A stretch of DNA of 64,000 bases from Actinomadura montaniterrae (GCF_008923365.1 NZ_WBMR01000009.1:35614-99613), one strand, 5' to 3'; numbered from the stretch's first letter, positions 42,494-51,319 are shown. A program made the numbers and translations. The notes: generated by a model not told the origin, from the letters alone.

Positions 42494-43218
42494 GCGGGGA
42501 CACCACGGGCACCCTCGACCTGCACGTGCGGGACCTCGACGCCGGGTACGGCGCCGCGACCGTCATCCAGGGCGTGTCGTTCGACGTCGCCCCCGGCGAG
42601 GCGCTCGCGGTCGTCGGGCGCAACGGGATGGGCAAGACGACGCTGCTCAAGGCGATCATGGGCCATGCCGGGCGGACGGCCGGCGCGGTCCGCGTCGGGG
42701 GCACCGACGTCACCGGCCGCGCACCGCACCGGATCGTGCGCCTCGGCGTCGGCTACGCCGCCCAGGAAGGGAACCTGTTCGCCGACCTGACCGTCGCGGA
42801 GAACCTCCAGGCGGCGACGATGCACGCGCGGCGCGGCCACAAGGCGGAGCGCCGCGAGGAGGTGCTCGCCTACTTCCCGGTGCTGAAGGAGCGCCTCTGG
42901 CAGACCGCCGGAACGCTGTCCGGCGGGGAGCAGAAGATGCTCGTGCTCGCGCTGGCGCTGCTCCGCGAACCCCGGCTGCTGATCATCGACGAGATCAGCG
43001 ACGGCCTGCAGCCCAGCGTCGTCGACACGGTCGGCGCCGTCCTGCGGGCCGAGCGGGAGCGGCGGGGGACGTCCCTGCTCATGGCGGAGCAGAACGTCGA
43101 CCTCAGCCTGCGGGTCGCCGACCGCGTGGCCGTCCTCAAGCTCGGGCGGATCGTGTCGACGGTCGGCAGCACGGCCGAAGGCGTCCGGGACCGGCTGATG
43201 AAGGAGCTGGCGCCGTGA
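42490..43218 (+). CDS. Branched-chain-amino-acid-type ABC ATPase (LivF-like)
   Basis: A 242-residue ATPase. Walker A GRNGMGKTT (about 41-49), signature LSGGEQKM, Walker B LLIIDEISDGLQPSVVD, where Ile-Ser replaces the usual Pro-Thr. Second ATPase of the importer, completing a five-domain set with LivK-, LivH- and LivMG-like partners. The ATG overlaps the upstream stop. Confidence 0.92.
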   Translation: MSGDTTGTLDLHVRDLDAGYGAATVIQGVSFDVAPGEALAVVGRNGMGKTTLLKAIMGHAGRTAGAVRVGGTDVTGRAPHRIVRLGVGYAAQEGNLFADLTVAENLQAATMHARRGHKAERREEVLAYFPVLKERLWQTAGTLSGGEQKMLVLALALLREPRLLIIDEISDGLQPSVVDTVGAVLRAERERRGTSLLMAEQNVDLSLRVADRVAVLKLGRIVSTVGSTAEGVRDRLMKELAP

Positions 43219-44126
43219 CCCGCCGCTCGACACCGGTGGACGAGGGCACGGTGCCGGTGGACGGCGCGGACCTGCGCTGGGCGCGCCTCGGCGACGGGGC
43301 GCGGACGGTCATCGCGGCGCACCAGGGCCCGGGCGGGCCGTCCCGCCCGCCGTGGCTGCGGATGCTGGCCGAGACCCCGGGATGGAACGTGCTGTCCCTG
43401 GAGCTGCGCGGGACCGGCGGCACGCTGCGTCCGCGCGACGACCTGGGCGACCGCTGGTACCCGCGATGGGCCCTGGACGTCGCACGCGTCGCCGGCGCCC
43501 TCGGCGAGACGGACTACGTCTATGCCGGGGCGTCGCACGGCGCGGTCGTCGGCTGGCACCTGGCGCTCGATCGCCCGCCGGGACTGCGGGCGCTGGTCTC
43601 GGTCGTCGGCGCTCCGCACGGCCGCGACGGCGGGTCCGCGGCGGCGTCCGGCTGGGAACAGCGGAAGGCCGCCGTCCGCGACCGGCGGCTCGCGGAGGAG
43701 GTCTTCGCGTCGATGCGGCCGCCCACGTCCGACCCGGTGCGGCTGCGGCGACGCGCCGAGGCCCGCGAGTCCTACCTGAGGAGCCTCGACGCGCTCGACC
43801 CGGACGCCCTGCCCCGAGCCGGCATCGCCCTACCCCACCTCCGCACCGATGCCGAGGTCGGCGACACGCTGAAGACCATCGGCATCCCCGTGCTGGTCGC
43901 AGGGGGAATCCAGGATCGGCTCTGCCGGCCCGAGGACAACCTGCGCGCGGCCGCCGCCGTCCCCGGCGCCCGCCTCGTCCTGTTCCAGGACCACGGCCAC
44001 ACCACGCTTCTGGACGAGGAGCCCGAGCCGCTGATCGAGCAGATCCGGCTGTTCCTCGCCCGCATCGAACCGCAGCCGACGCCGGTCCACCGGCGCGGCG
44101 ACAAGGAGGGCTCCCCTTGCCTTTGA
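43215..44126 (+). CDS. Alpha/beta hydrolase, first of a tandem pair
   Basis: A 303-residue alpha/beta hydrolase. Nucleophile elbow GASHGAVVG gives the Ser (G-x-S-x-G), the acid is likely Asp in VAGGIQDRL, and the His is in DHGHTTLLDEEP. It is clearly related to the next protein (shared SVVGxPHxRxGG segment and the SHG elbow). It probably hydrolyses the imported substrate or a CoA/ester intermediate; nothing distinguishes esterase from amidase. GTG at 43215 overlaps the LivF stop. Confidence 0.87.
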   Translation: MTRRSTPVDEGTVPVDGADLRWARLGDGARTVIAAHQGPGGPSRPPWLRMLAETPGWNVLSLELRGTGGTLRPRDDLGDRWYPRWALDVARVAGALGETDYVYAGASHGAVVGWHLALDRPPGLRALVSVVGAPHGRDGGSAAASGWEQRKAAVRDRRLAEEVFASMRPPTSDPVRLRRRAEARESYLRSLDALDPDALPRAGIALPHLRTDAEVGDTLKTIGIPVLVAGGIQDRLCRPEDNLRAAAAVPGARLVLFQDHGHTTLLDEEPEPLIEQIRLFLARIEPQPTPVHRRGDKEGSPCL

Positions 44127-44992
44127 TGGAGATAGCCGACGCCACGCTCCACTACGACGAGTACGGCGACGGAGACGAGATCGTCCTGTCGTCCGCGATG
44201 GCGTTCGATCCGGACGCCTATCCGGCCTGCCTGGCCGCGCCGCCCACCGGCTACCACGTGTACACGATCCAGGCGCGCGGCTACGGCCGCTCCAGCCACC
44301 CCGACGAGCCGCCCGCGCAAGGCTGGCTGGACCAGTGGGCCGACGACGTCTGCGCGTTCGCCGACCGCCTCGGCGCCGACCGGTTCATCTACACCGGGAT
44401 CTCCCACGGCGGCGGGATCGGCTGGCACGTGGCCGCCCGCCGGCCCGAGCGGCTGAAGGCGCTGATCTCGGTGGTCGGCACCCCGCACGACCGGGCGGGC
44501 GGCACCGCGTCGTCCGCCGGCCGCCGCCGGATGATCGAGAACCGCCGCTCCCCCGAGGTCATCGCCGAGCAGCTCCGGATCATGTACGGCCACACCGACG
44601 ACCCGGCGCGCCGCGCGGCCCGGGAGGAGCAGATCGCCCGCCGGGTCGAGCACTACCTCGCCCAGCCGGACCGGGAGACCCTCATCAACCAGGGCAAGCC
44701 GTTCCCGGACGCGCGGACCGACGACGAACTGGCCGAGGTGCTGCGCGGCATCCGCGTCCCCGTCCTGATCCTCGCGGCGATGCGCGACGGGGTCATCTCG
44801 CCCGAGTCGGCACTGCGCGCCGCGCGCTCCGTGCCGGGCGCCAAGGCCGTCCTGTTCGAGGACGAGGGCCATTTCATCGGCACCGAGAGCCCGGAGCGGC
44901 TCGTCCGGGAGGTGCGCGTGTTCGTGGACGAACTGAACGGCGTCGCCGAGCCCCTGGCCGCGACCGGGGCCTCGACCGGGGCGGGCGCATGA
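44117..44992 (+). CDS. Alpha/beta hydrolase, second of a tandem pair
   Basis: A 291-residue alpha/beta hydrolase, sister to its upstream neighbour. Elbow GISHGGGIG, acid in ILAAMRDGV, His in DEGHFIGTESPE. The TTG at 44117 is chosen because AGGAGGG ends six bases upstream; an in-frame ATG at 44126 is 15 bases from that site and is the alternative. The gene overlaps both neighbours, so the order of the two hydrolases is locked in the operon. Duplication followed by divergence is likely. Confidence 0.86.
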   Translation: MPLMEIADATLHYDEYGDGDEIVLSSAMAFDPDAYPACLAAPPTGYHVYTIQARGYGRSSHPDEPPAQGWLDQWADDVCAFADRLGADRFIYTGISHGGGIGWHVAARRPERLKALISVVGTPHDRAGGTASSAGRRRMIENRRSPEVIAEQLRIMYGHTDDPARRAAREEQIARRVEHYLAQPDRETLINQGKPFPDARTDDELAEVLRGIRVPVLILAAMRDGVISPESALRAARSVPGAKAVLFEDEGHFIGTESPERLVREVRVFVDELNGVAEPLAATGASTGAGA

Positions 44993-46137
44993 GCGCGGAG
45001 ATCACCGTGATGGCCGTCGGCGACGTCATCCTCGACGAGCCCGAACCCGCCTCGTTCTTCGACCCGGCGCGCGAGACGCTGCTGAGCGCGGACGTCGCGG
45101 TCGCCCACATCGAGGTCCCGCACACCGACTCCACCGAGCGGACCAGCACCGACGTCCCCGCCCCGCCCGCCGACCCCGCCGCCCTGGCGGCGCTGCCCGG
45201 CGCGGGGTTCGGTGTCGCGACGCTCGCGGGCAACCACATCTACGACGCGGGCGCGAGCGGCATCGCCGACACGATCAAGCATCTGGAGGCCAACGGGCTG
45301 GCGACGACCGGAGCGGGCCCGAACCTGGAGGCGGCCCGGCGCCCGGCCGTCGTCGAACGCGGCGGGCTGCGGCTGGCCGTGCTCAGCTACAACTGCGTCG
45401 GCCCGCGCGAGTCGTGGGCCACGTCCGCCAAGGCCGGATGCGCGTACGTGCACGTCCTGACCCACTACGAGCTGGACCACGCGAGCCCCGGCGGGCCGCC
45501 GCGCATCTACACCTTCGCCGAACCCGACGACCTCGACCGGCTCGCCGCCGACGTGCGGGCCGCCCGTGCCGAGGCCGACGCCGTCCTCGTCGCCTTCCAC
45601 AAGGGCGTCGGGCACACCCCGGCGGCGATCGCCATGTACGAGCGCCCCGTCGCGCACGCCGCGATCGACGCGGGCGCGGACGCGGTCGTCGGGCACCACG
45701 CGCACATCATGCGCGGCATCGAGGTGTACCGCGGCCGCCCGATCTACCACGGGCTCGGCAACTTCGTCACCGTCACCCGCGCCCTCACCCCGACCGGCGG
45801 CGACAGCGCCGAGATCGAGGCGTGGGCGCGCCGCCGCGTCGAGCTGTACGGGTTCGCGCCCGACCCGGCCATGCCGTTCTACCCGTTCCATCCGGAGAGC
45901 CGGAACACCGCCATCGCCACCCTGCGCTTCGACGCGTCCGGCATCACCGGCGCGGGGTACGTGCCCTGCTGGATCGACGACCGCGGACGTCCCGTGCCGC
46001 GCCGGCGCCACGAGGGCGGCGAGGACGTCGCCGGCTACATCGACGGCATCGGACGCCGCGCCGGGCTCGGCACCGCGACGCGGTGGCGCGGCGAGACCGA
46101 GATCGAACTGACCGGCGTGAACGGGGGCGCACGATGA
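44989..46137 (+). CDS. CapA-family (poly-gamma-glutamate-type) protein
   Basis: A 382-residue calcineurin-fold protein of the PGA_cap/CapA family. Motifs are VMAVGDVILDEPEP (N-terminal metal site), TLAGNHIYDAG (about 77-87), VAFHKGVGHT, and VVGHHAHIMRGIEVYRG. CapA in Bacillus capsules is part of poly-gamma-glutamate export, but most actinobacterial members sit outside capsule loci. There is no signal peptide or membrane segment, so a cytoplasmic role is suggested. Its place between hydrolases and a CoA-transferase suggests an enzyme step. ATG overlaps the upstream stop. Confidence 0.87.
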   Translation: MSAEITVMAVGDVILDEPEPASFFDPARETLLSADVAVAHIEVPHTDSTERTSTDVPAPPADPAALAALPGAGFGVATLAGNHIYDAGASGIADTIKHLEANGLATTGAGPNLEAARRPAVVERGGLRLAVLSYNCVGPRESWATSAKAGCAYVHVLTHYELDHASPGGPPRIYTFAEPDDLDRLAADVRAARAEADAVLVAFHKGVGHTPAAIAMYERPVAHAAIDAGADAVVGHHAHIMRGIEVYRGRPIYHGLGNFVTVTRALTPTGGDSAEIEAWARRRVELYGFAPDPAMPFYPFHPESRNTAIATLRFDASGITGAGYVPCWIDDRGRPVPRRRHEGGEDVAGYIDGIGRRAGLGTATRWRGETEIELTGVNGGAR

Positions 46138-47372
46138 CGGCACGACCGCTGGACGGCAGGACCGTCCTGGACCTGACGACCGCGCTCGCCGGCCCCTACG
46201 CGACGCTGCTGCTCGCCGGCCTCGGCGCGACCGTCATCAAGATCGAGAACCCGGCGGCGGGCGGGGACAGCTCGCGCGGCAACTCCCCCTACGCCCGCGC
46301 GGACGGCCCGGCCGCCGCCCGCCGCGAGGCCGCGGACATGTCGGTGTCGATGCTGGCCCGCGGCCGCAACAAGAAGAGCATCACGCTCGACCTGAAGAAG
46401 CCGCGGGGCCGCGAGGTCTTCGCCGACCTGGTCCGGCACGCCGACGTGGTGGTCGAGAACTACGCCGCCGGCACCGCCGACCGGCTCGGCGTCGGCTACT
46501 CCGCCGCGCGGGACGCCAACCCCCGGATCGTCTACACCTCGATCAGCGGGTTCGGCGCGCAGGGCGGCGGGTCCGGGACGGGCAAGGCGATGGACACCAT
46601 CATCCAGGCCCTCAGCGGGGTGATGATGACGGCCGGGGAACCCGGCGACCCGCCGGTGCGGTTCGGGCTGCCCGTCGGCGACCTCCTCGCCCCGCTGTAC
46701 GCGGTCATCGGCACCCTCGCCGCCGTCATGCACGCCGACCGCACCGGCGAGGGCCAGCACGTCGACGTGTCGATGCTCGGCGCGCTGACCTCCCTGCTGT
46801 CGTGCGAGCCGTTCGACGCCTTCGAGACGATGGGGCTGCCGGCCCGCACCGGTGCGATGGTGCCCCGGCTCGCGCCGTTCGGCCTGTTCCCCGCCGCCGA
46901 CGGCTGGATCGCCCTGTGCGGCCCGACCGACGCGTTCGCCCGCGGCGTCTTCGCCGCGATGGAACGTGCCGACCTGGCGGAGGACGACCGCTTCGCCACC
47001 CGTGACGAGCGGGTCCGCAACGCCGCGGAGCTGCACGAGATGATCCGGGCCTGGGCGTCCGGGCTGCCCCGGGCGGAGGTGATCAAGCGGCTCGCCGGAC
47101 ACGGCGTCCCGGCCGCGGAGGTGCGCGAGCCCGCCGAGGCCGTCCGGGACGCGTCCGTCCTCGCCCGCCGCGAGGTCGTCGAGCTCGTCCACCCCGACCA
47201 CGGCCCGACCGGCCTGCTCGGCCCCGGCGTCCCGATCACGTTCTCCGTCTCCGGCGCCGGCCTCGACCGTCCGGCGCCCCACCTCGGCCAGCACACCGAG
47301 GAGGTGCTCGGCGGGCTGCTCGGCTACTCCGCCGGGCGGCTGGCCGCGCTCGCCGACGAGGGCGTCCTGTGA
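46134..47372 (+). CDS. Class III CoA-transferase (CaiB/BaiF family)
   Basis: A 412-residue family III CoA-transferase. LDLTTALAGPYATLLLAGLGATVIKIE is the N-terminal signature (read over about 13-39), and the catalytic aspartate is Asp154 in GKAMDTIIQALSG. It moves CoA from an acyl-CoA to a free carboxylic acid. In this operon it is well placed to activate a hydroxy acid before the dehydratase-like proteins act. ATG 46134 overlaps the CapA stop. Confidence 0.92.
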   Translation: MTARPLDGRTVLDLTTALAGPYATLLLAGLGATVIKIENPAAGGDSSRGNSPYARADGPAAARREAADMSVSMLARGRNKKSITLDLKKPRGREVFADLVRHADVVVENYAAGTADRLGVGYSAARDANPRIVYTSISGFGAQGGGSGTGKAMDTIIQALSGVMMTAGEPGDPPVRFGLPVGDLLAPLYAVIGTLAAVMHADRTGEGQHVDVSMLGALTSLLSCEPFDAFETMGLPARTGAMVPRLAPFGLFPAADGWIALCGPTDAFARGVFAAMERADLAEDDRFATRDERVRNAAELHEMIRAWASGLPRAEVIKRLAGHGVPAAEVREPAEAVRDASVLARREVVELVHPDHGPTGLLGPGVPITFSVSGAGLDRPAPHLGQHTEEVLGGLLGYSAGRLAALADEGVL

Positions 47373-48505
47373 GCGCCGTGCCCGCCGCGCTCAAGGAGCT
47401 GCGCGACGCCTACGACGACCGCGCCGCCGCGATCCGGCGGTGGCGCGAGACCGGGGCGCCGGTCGTCGGCTGCGTGGGCGCCGACGTCCCGGTCGAGCTC
47501 GTCACCGCCGCCGGCGCGCTGCCGGTGCGGCTGGCGGGAGACCCCGGCCGCGACCGCGCCCTCGCCGACCGCTACCTCGGGACCGGCCTCGACCCGTCGT
47601 CCCGCTCGATCCTCGCCGGGCTCCTGCGCGGCGAGCCGGACCTCGACCTGCTGCTGGTCTCCAACGACTGCGCCGGCTCGCTGCGCCTGTTCTACACCGT
47701 CCGCGAACTGCAGCGCCTCGGCGTCGAACCCGCCCTGCCGCGCACGCACCTCGTCGACCTCCTGCACCTGCCGCACCGCACCACCACCCGCTACAACCGC
47801 GTCCGGATCGCCGAGACCAAGGAGCTGCTGGAACGCTGGTCGGGGCGGCGCATCGGGGAGAGCGACCTGGCCGAGGCCGTCCAGCAGCACGACGAGGTCC
47901 GGCGGATGATGCGCGCCCTGCGGCGGCTGCGCACCGCCGACCGCCCGGCGCTGCGCGGCGAGGAGGCGCTGATCGCGATCGGCGCCGGCGCCGCGCTCCC
48001 CGCCGGGGACCACGCGGGCCTCCTCGACCGGCTGCTGTGCGCCGAGGCCGGCCTCCCCCGCCACGACGGGCGACGGATCTACCTCACCGGCAGCGCCCAC
48101 GACGGGCCCGCGGTGTACCGGGCGATCGAGGACGCCGGCCACGTGATCGTCGCCGACGACCACGACTGGGGCGACGCGCTCGCCGACCCCCTCGTCGGCG
48201 AGCCGACCCTCGACGCGCTCGCCGAGCGCTACCAGTACCGGGGACCCACATCCGCGCGGTCGTCGATCCACGCCCGCGCCCGCCAGACCGCCGCCACCGC
48301 CGAACGCTCGCGCCCCGACCTGCTCGTCTCTTACGTCCGCGCGATGGACGAGGCGCCCGCCTGGGACTTTCCCGCGCAGCGCGAGGCGGCCGGCGTGCCC
48401 GCGGTGATCCTCGAGCACCGCCGCTACGGCGAGCTGGGCGACGACGCCCTGCCCCTCATCGCGGACGCCCTCGGCGCCGCCCGTCCGAAGGGAGAGGCCG
48501 GCTGA
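47369..48505 (+). CDS. 2-hydroxyacyl-CoA dehydratase/benzoyl-CoA reductase-like subunit 1, atypical cysteines
   Basis: A 378-residue BcrC/HgdB-family protein. Family landmarks remain: VPVELVTAAGALPVRL (about 41-56), SNDCAGSLRLFYTVREL (about 99-115), and the Rossmann-like IYLTGSAHDGPAVYRAIEDAG. Canonical members bind [4Fe-4S] through three Cys; here the first (normally four residues before the VPxEL proline) is Gly, the middle Cys (NDC) is present, and the third site reads DDHDWGD without Cys. So the cluster is probably absent or altered. GTG at 47369 overlaps the CoA-transferase stop. Whether it acts as a dehydratase is open. Confidence 0.85.
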   Translation: MSAVPAALKELRDAYDDRAAAIRRWRETGAPVVGCVGADVPVELVTAAGALPVRLAGDPGRDRALADRYLGTGLDPSSRSILAGLLRGEPDLDLLLVSNDCAGSLRLFYTVRELQRLGVEPALPRTHLVDLLHLPHRTTTRYNRVRIAETKELLERWSGRRIGESDLAEAVQQHDEVRRMMRALRRLRTADRPALRGEEALIAIGAGAALPAGDHAGLLDRLLCAEAGLPRHDGRRIYLTGSAHDGPAVYRAIEDAGHVIVADDHDWGDALADPLVGEPTLDALAERYQYRGPTSARSSIHARARQTAATAERSRPDLLVSYVRAMDEAPAWDFPAQREAAGVPAVILEHRRYGELGDDALPLIADALGAARPKGEAG

Positions 48506-49806
48506 TGGCCCGGCGGAACAAGCTCCTGACCTCCTCCGAGGAGGCCACCCGCTACCAGCGGGAATGGTTCGCCGGACTCCGCGCGGCCGTCGCCGGCGGC
48601 GAACCCCTCGCCCTGGTCAACGCCGACGCCCCGCAGGAGATCTTCCGGGCGATGGGCATCCCGTACGTGGTGAACCAGTGGTGGGCGTCCGTCGTCGCGG
48701 CCAAGCAGCGGACGGGCGAGTACCTGCGGACCCTCCGCGAGCACGGCTACCCCGACTACTCCGAGCAGTACAGCGCCACCTCCCTGGCGTCCGCGTTCAC
48801 CGAGGTCGCCGACCCGCCGTGGGGCGGGCTGCCCCGCCCCACGATCGTCCTCGGCGAGACCACCGGCGACGCGTCCCGCAAGCTGTTCGACATCTGGGAC
48901 GAGCAGGACGGCATCGCCTACTACCCGCTGGAGAGCGCCGCCGCCGACACCGTCCCGGTCAACTGGTGGGACCTGATGCCCGAGCAGTGGGAGTCCGCCG
49001 TCGGCACTCCCCGCCTGGACCTGATGACGGCCGAGCTGGAAGGGCTCGTGCGCTTCCTGGAGACCACGACCGGCCGGGTCTTCCGCGAGTCGCGGTTCCG
49101 CGAGGTGATGGCGCTGGTCAACGAGCAGGAGGAATGGAACCGCCGCACCCGCGACCTCATCGCCCGCACGCGTCCCGTCCCGCTGCGCGTCGACGACAGC
49201 ATCTCCAGCGTCATGATCCCGCAGTGGCACCGCGGCACCGTCTGGGCCCGCGACGCCGCGAAGCGCTTCCACGACGAGGTCGCCGCCCGCGTCGCCGCCG
49301 GCGAGGCCGCCTGCCCGGACGAGCGCCTCCGGCTGATGTGGATCGGCCGCGGCCTCTGGTACGACATGGACTTCTACCGCCACTTCGAGGAACGCCACGG
49401 CGCGGTCTTCGTCTGGTCGATGTACCTGGCGATCGCCGCCGACGGCTACATCCGCTACGGCGACGACCCGATGCGCGCCCTCGCCGCCCGCTTCGCCGCC
49501 TTCTCCGACCAGCTCTACCGGCCGCCGTGGTCGACCGAGTGGTACCTGAAGGAGGCGCGCCTGCACCAGGTGGACGGTGTCGTGCACCTGGTCGGCGAGG
49601 ACGCCCGCAGCGGCTGGTTCATCACCGAGACCCTCGAACGCGCCGGCATCCCGGTGTTCGAGCTGCGCGCCGACAACGTCGACCAGCGCACCTACGACCT
49701 GGCCGCCGTGCGCGAGGAGATCGACGCGTGGCTCACGACCCGCGTCGCCGCCGCACCGCCGAAGCCGCGGCCCGCCCCGGGCGTCGAGGGCCGTGCCTTG
49801 ACCTAG
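48505..49806 (+). CDS. 2-hydroxyacyl-CoA dehydratase/benzoyl-CoA reductase-like subunit 2, cysteine-poor
   Basis: A 433-residue HgdA/BcrB-family protein. ALVNADAPQEIFRAMGIPYV (about 36-55) is the first family segment and GIPVFELRADNVDQRTY near the C-terminus is the last. Only one cysteine exists in the whole chain (AACPDERL), so the usual [4Fe-4S] ligands are missing; the classical cysteine after the GIPxV strand is replaced by VNQWWAS. Many Trp residues stand out. No activator ATPase of the HgdC type is in the window. ATG overlaps the upstream stop by one base. Last gene of the operon. Confidence 0.85.
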   Translation: MARRNKLLTSSEEATRYQREWFAGLRAAVAGGEPLALVNADAPQEIFRAMGIPYVVNQWWASVVAAKQRTGEYLRTLREHGYPDYSEQYSATSLASAFTEVADPPWGGLPRPTIVLGETTGDASRKLFDIWDEQDGIAYYPLESAAADTVPVNWWDLMPEQWESAVGTPRLDLMTAELEGLVRFLETTTGRVFRESRFREVMALVNEQEEWNRRTRDLIARTRPVPLRVDDSISSVMIPQWHRGTVWARDAAKRFHDEVAARVAAGEAACPDERLRLMWIGRGLWYDMDFYRHFEERHGAVFVWSMYLAIAADGYIRYGDDPMRALAARFAAFSDQLYRPPWSTEWYLKEARLHQVDGVVHLVGEDARSGWFITETLERAGIPVFELRADNVDQRTYDLAAVREEIDAWLTTRVAAAPPKPRPAPGVEGRALT

Positions 49807-49807
49807 A

Positions 49808-50203
49808 TCATTCGCCCAGAAGGTGGCCCGTCGTCGCGTCGACGTGCGCGGGGATCGCGTCATGGCGGTCGCCGACCGACGGCGTCCCGGTGGGCTCGAA
49901 CATCAGGATCGACGCGCCCGCGGCCGAGGACGGCCTGTGCTCGGTACCGCGCGGGACGGTGAAGACCGCGCCCTGCCCGAGCCGGACCGTGCGCTCCCCG
50001 TCCGGTTCCCGCAGGGCGATGTGGAGCTCCCCGCTCAGCACCAGGAAGAACTCGTCGGTGTCGTCGTGGACGTGCCAGACGTGCTCGCCCTCGACCTTGG
50101 CGATGCGCACGTCGTAGTCGTTGACGCGCGTCACGACGCGGGGGCTCCACAGCGCGTCGAAGGTGGTCAGGGCCTGGGCGAGGGTGATGGGTTCGTTGCT
50201 CAT
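49808..50203 (-). CDS. Single-domain cupin
   Basis: A 131-residue cupin: EGEHVWHVHDDTDEFFLVLSG (about 39-59) gives the H-x-H-x5-E motif and VPRGTEHRPSS the second-motif His. Typically binds one divalent metal; small cupins of this sort are isomerases, dioxygenases or ligand sensors. It is convergent with the dehydratase-like gene, with a 1-bp gap between the stops, and divergent from the GlxA-like regulator, which may control it. Confidence 0.85.
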   Translation of the reverse strand: MSNEPITLAQALTTFDALWSPRVVTRVNDYDVRIAKVEGEHVWHVHDDTDEFFLVLSGELHIALREPDGERTVRLGQGAVFTVPRGTEHRPSSAAGASILMFEPTGTPSVGDRHDAIPAHVDATTGHLLGE

Positions 50204-50255
50204 GAGCCGATCCTCGCCGGTTGAGGACCGCGGGTTCGAGTGCTAGGAATCGCAT

Positions 50256-51275
50256 ATGGCGCAAGAATCCTCTCAGGCGGGTTCCGGGGGCGGCCCGCAC
50301 CGCGTCGTGGTGATCGTCGACGAGAACTCCAACCCCTTCGAGCTCGGCTGCGCGACCGAGGTCTTCGGGCTGCGCAGGCCCGAGATCGGCCGCGACCTGT
50401 ACGACTTCCGCCTCTGCGCCGCCGAGCCGCGCACCCTGATGCGGGACGGCTTCTTCACCCTCACCGGCGTCGCGGGCCTGGAGGCGGTGGACGCCGCCGA
50501 CACCGTGATCGTCCCGAACCGGCCCGACGTCGAGGTGCCGCGCCGTCCCGCCGTGCTCGGCGCCGTCCGCCGCGCCCACGAGCGCGGCGCGCGGCTGGTC
50601 GGCTTCTGCAGCGGCGCGTTCACGCTCGCCGAGGCCGGCGTGCTGGACGGGCGGCGGGCCACCGCGCACTGGCAGTGGGCGGACGCGTTCCGGGCCCGCT
50701 TCCCCGCCGTCCGGCTCGAGGAGGACGTGCTGTTCGTCGACGACGGCGACGTCCTCACCGCCGCCGGGAGCGCCGCCGCGCTCGACCTCGGGCTCCACAT
50801 CGTCTGCCGGGACCACGGCGCCGAGATCGCCAACGCGGTCAGCCGGCGGCTGGTGTTCGCGGCGCACCGGGACGGCGGGCAGCGGCAGTTCGTCGAGCGT
50901 CCCCTCCCCGACATCCCCGACGAGTCCCTCGCGCCCGTCCTGGCCTGGGCCCAGGAGCGGCTGGACGCGCCGCTGACCGTCGCCGGTCTCGCCGCGCGCG
51001 CGGCGGTCAGCCCCGCGACGCTCCACCGGCGCTTCCGCGCGCAGCTCGGCACGACCCCGCTTGCCTGGCTCACCGCCGAGCGGGTCGCCCTGGCCTGCCG
51101 GCTGATCGAGCGCGGCGAGTCGCGCGTGGACGTGGTCGCCCGACGCAGCGGCCTCGGCACCGCCGCCAACCTGCGCACCCTCATGCGCCGCGAGACGGGC
51201 CTGACCCCGTCCCAGTACAGGCACCGTTTCGGGCCGGGCCTGAAAGACCGTCCTGAGCCGTCCGCGCGCGGGTGA
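50256..51275 (+). CDS. GlxA-type AraC-family regulator with DJ-1/PfpI domain
   Basis: A 339-residue regulator. Residues 15-190 are a DJ-1/PfpI-like domain with the nucleophile elbow GFCSGAFTLAEAG (Cys near 117). Residues 230-325 are an AraC-type double HTH (LTVAGLAARAAVSPATLHRRFR and RVDVVARRSGLGTAANLRTLMRRE). Family members activate catabolic genes for osmolytes such as carnitine or for amino-acid derivatives. ATG at 50256 lies 52 bp from the divergent cupin gene. Target unknown. Confidence 0.88.
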   Translation: MAQESSQAGSGGGPHRVVVIVDENSNPFELGCATEVFGLRRPEIGRDLYDFRLCAAEPRTLMRDGFFTLTGVAGLEAVDAADTVIVPNRPDVEVPRRPAVLGAVRRAHERGARLVGFCSGAFTLAEAGVLDGRRATAHWQWADAFRARFPAVRLEEDVLFVDDGDVLTAAGSAAALDLGLHIVCRDHGAEIANAVSRRLVFAAHRDGGQRQFVERPLPDIPDESLAPVLAWAQERLDAPLTVAGLAARAAVSPATLHRRFRAQLGTTPLAWLTAERVALACRLIERGESRVDVVARRSGLGTAANLRTLMRRETGLTPSQYRHRFGPGLKDRPEPSARG

Positions 51276-51281
51276 CCGCGT

Positions 51282-51319
51282 CCGGCCGCCCTGGACCCAA
51301 GAGCGGCGTTGGCGGCCGG
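51282..51319 (+). terminator. Possible hairpin terminator after the GlxA-type gene
   Basis: CCGGCCGCC (51282-51290) and GGCGGCCGG (51311-51319) are perfect 9-bp arms with a 20-base loop, six bases after the stop codon. Confidence 0.5.
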
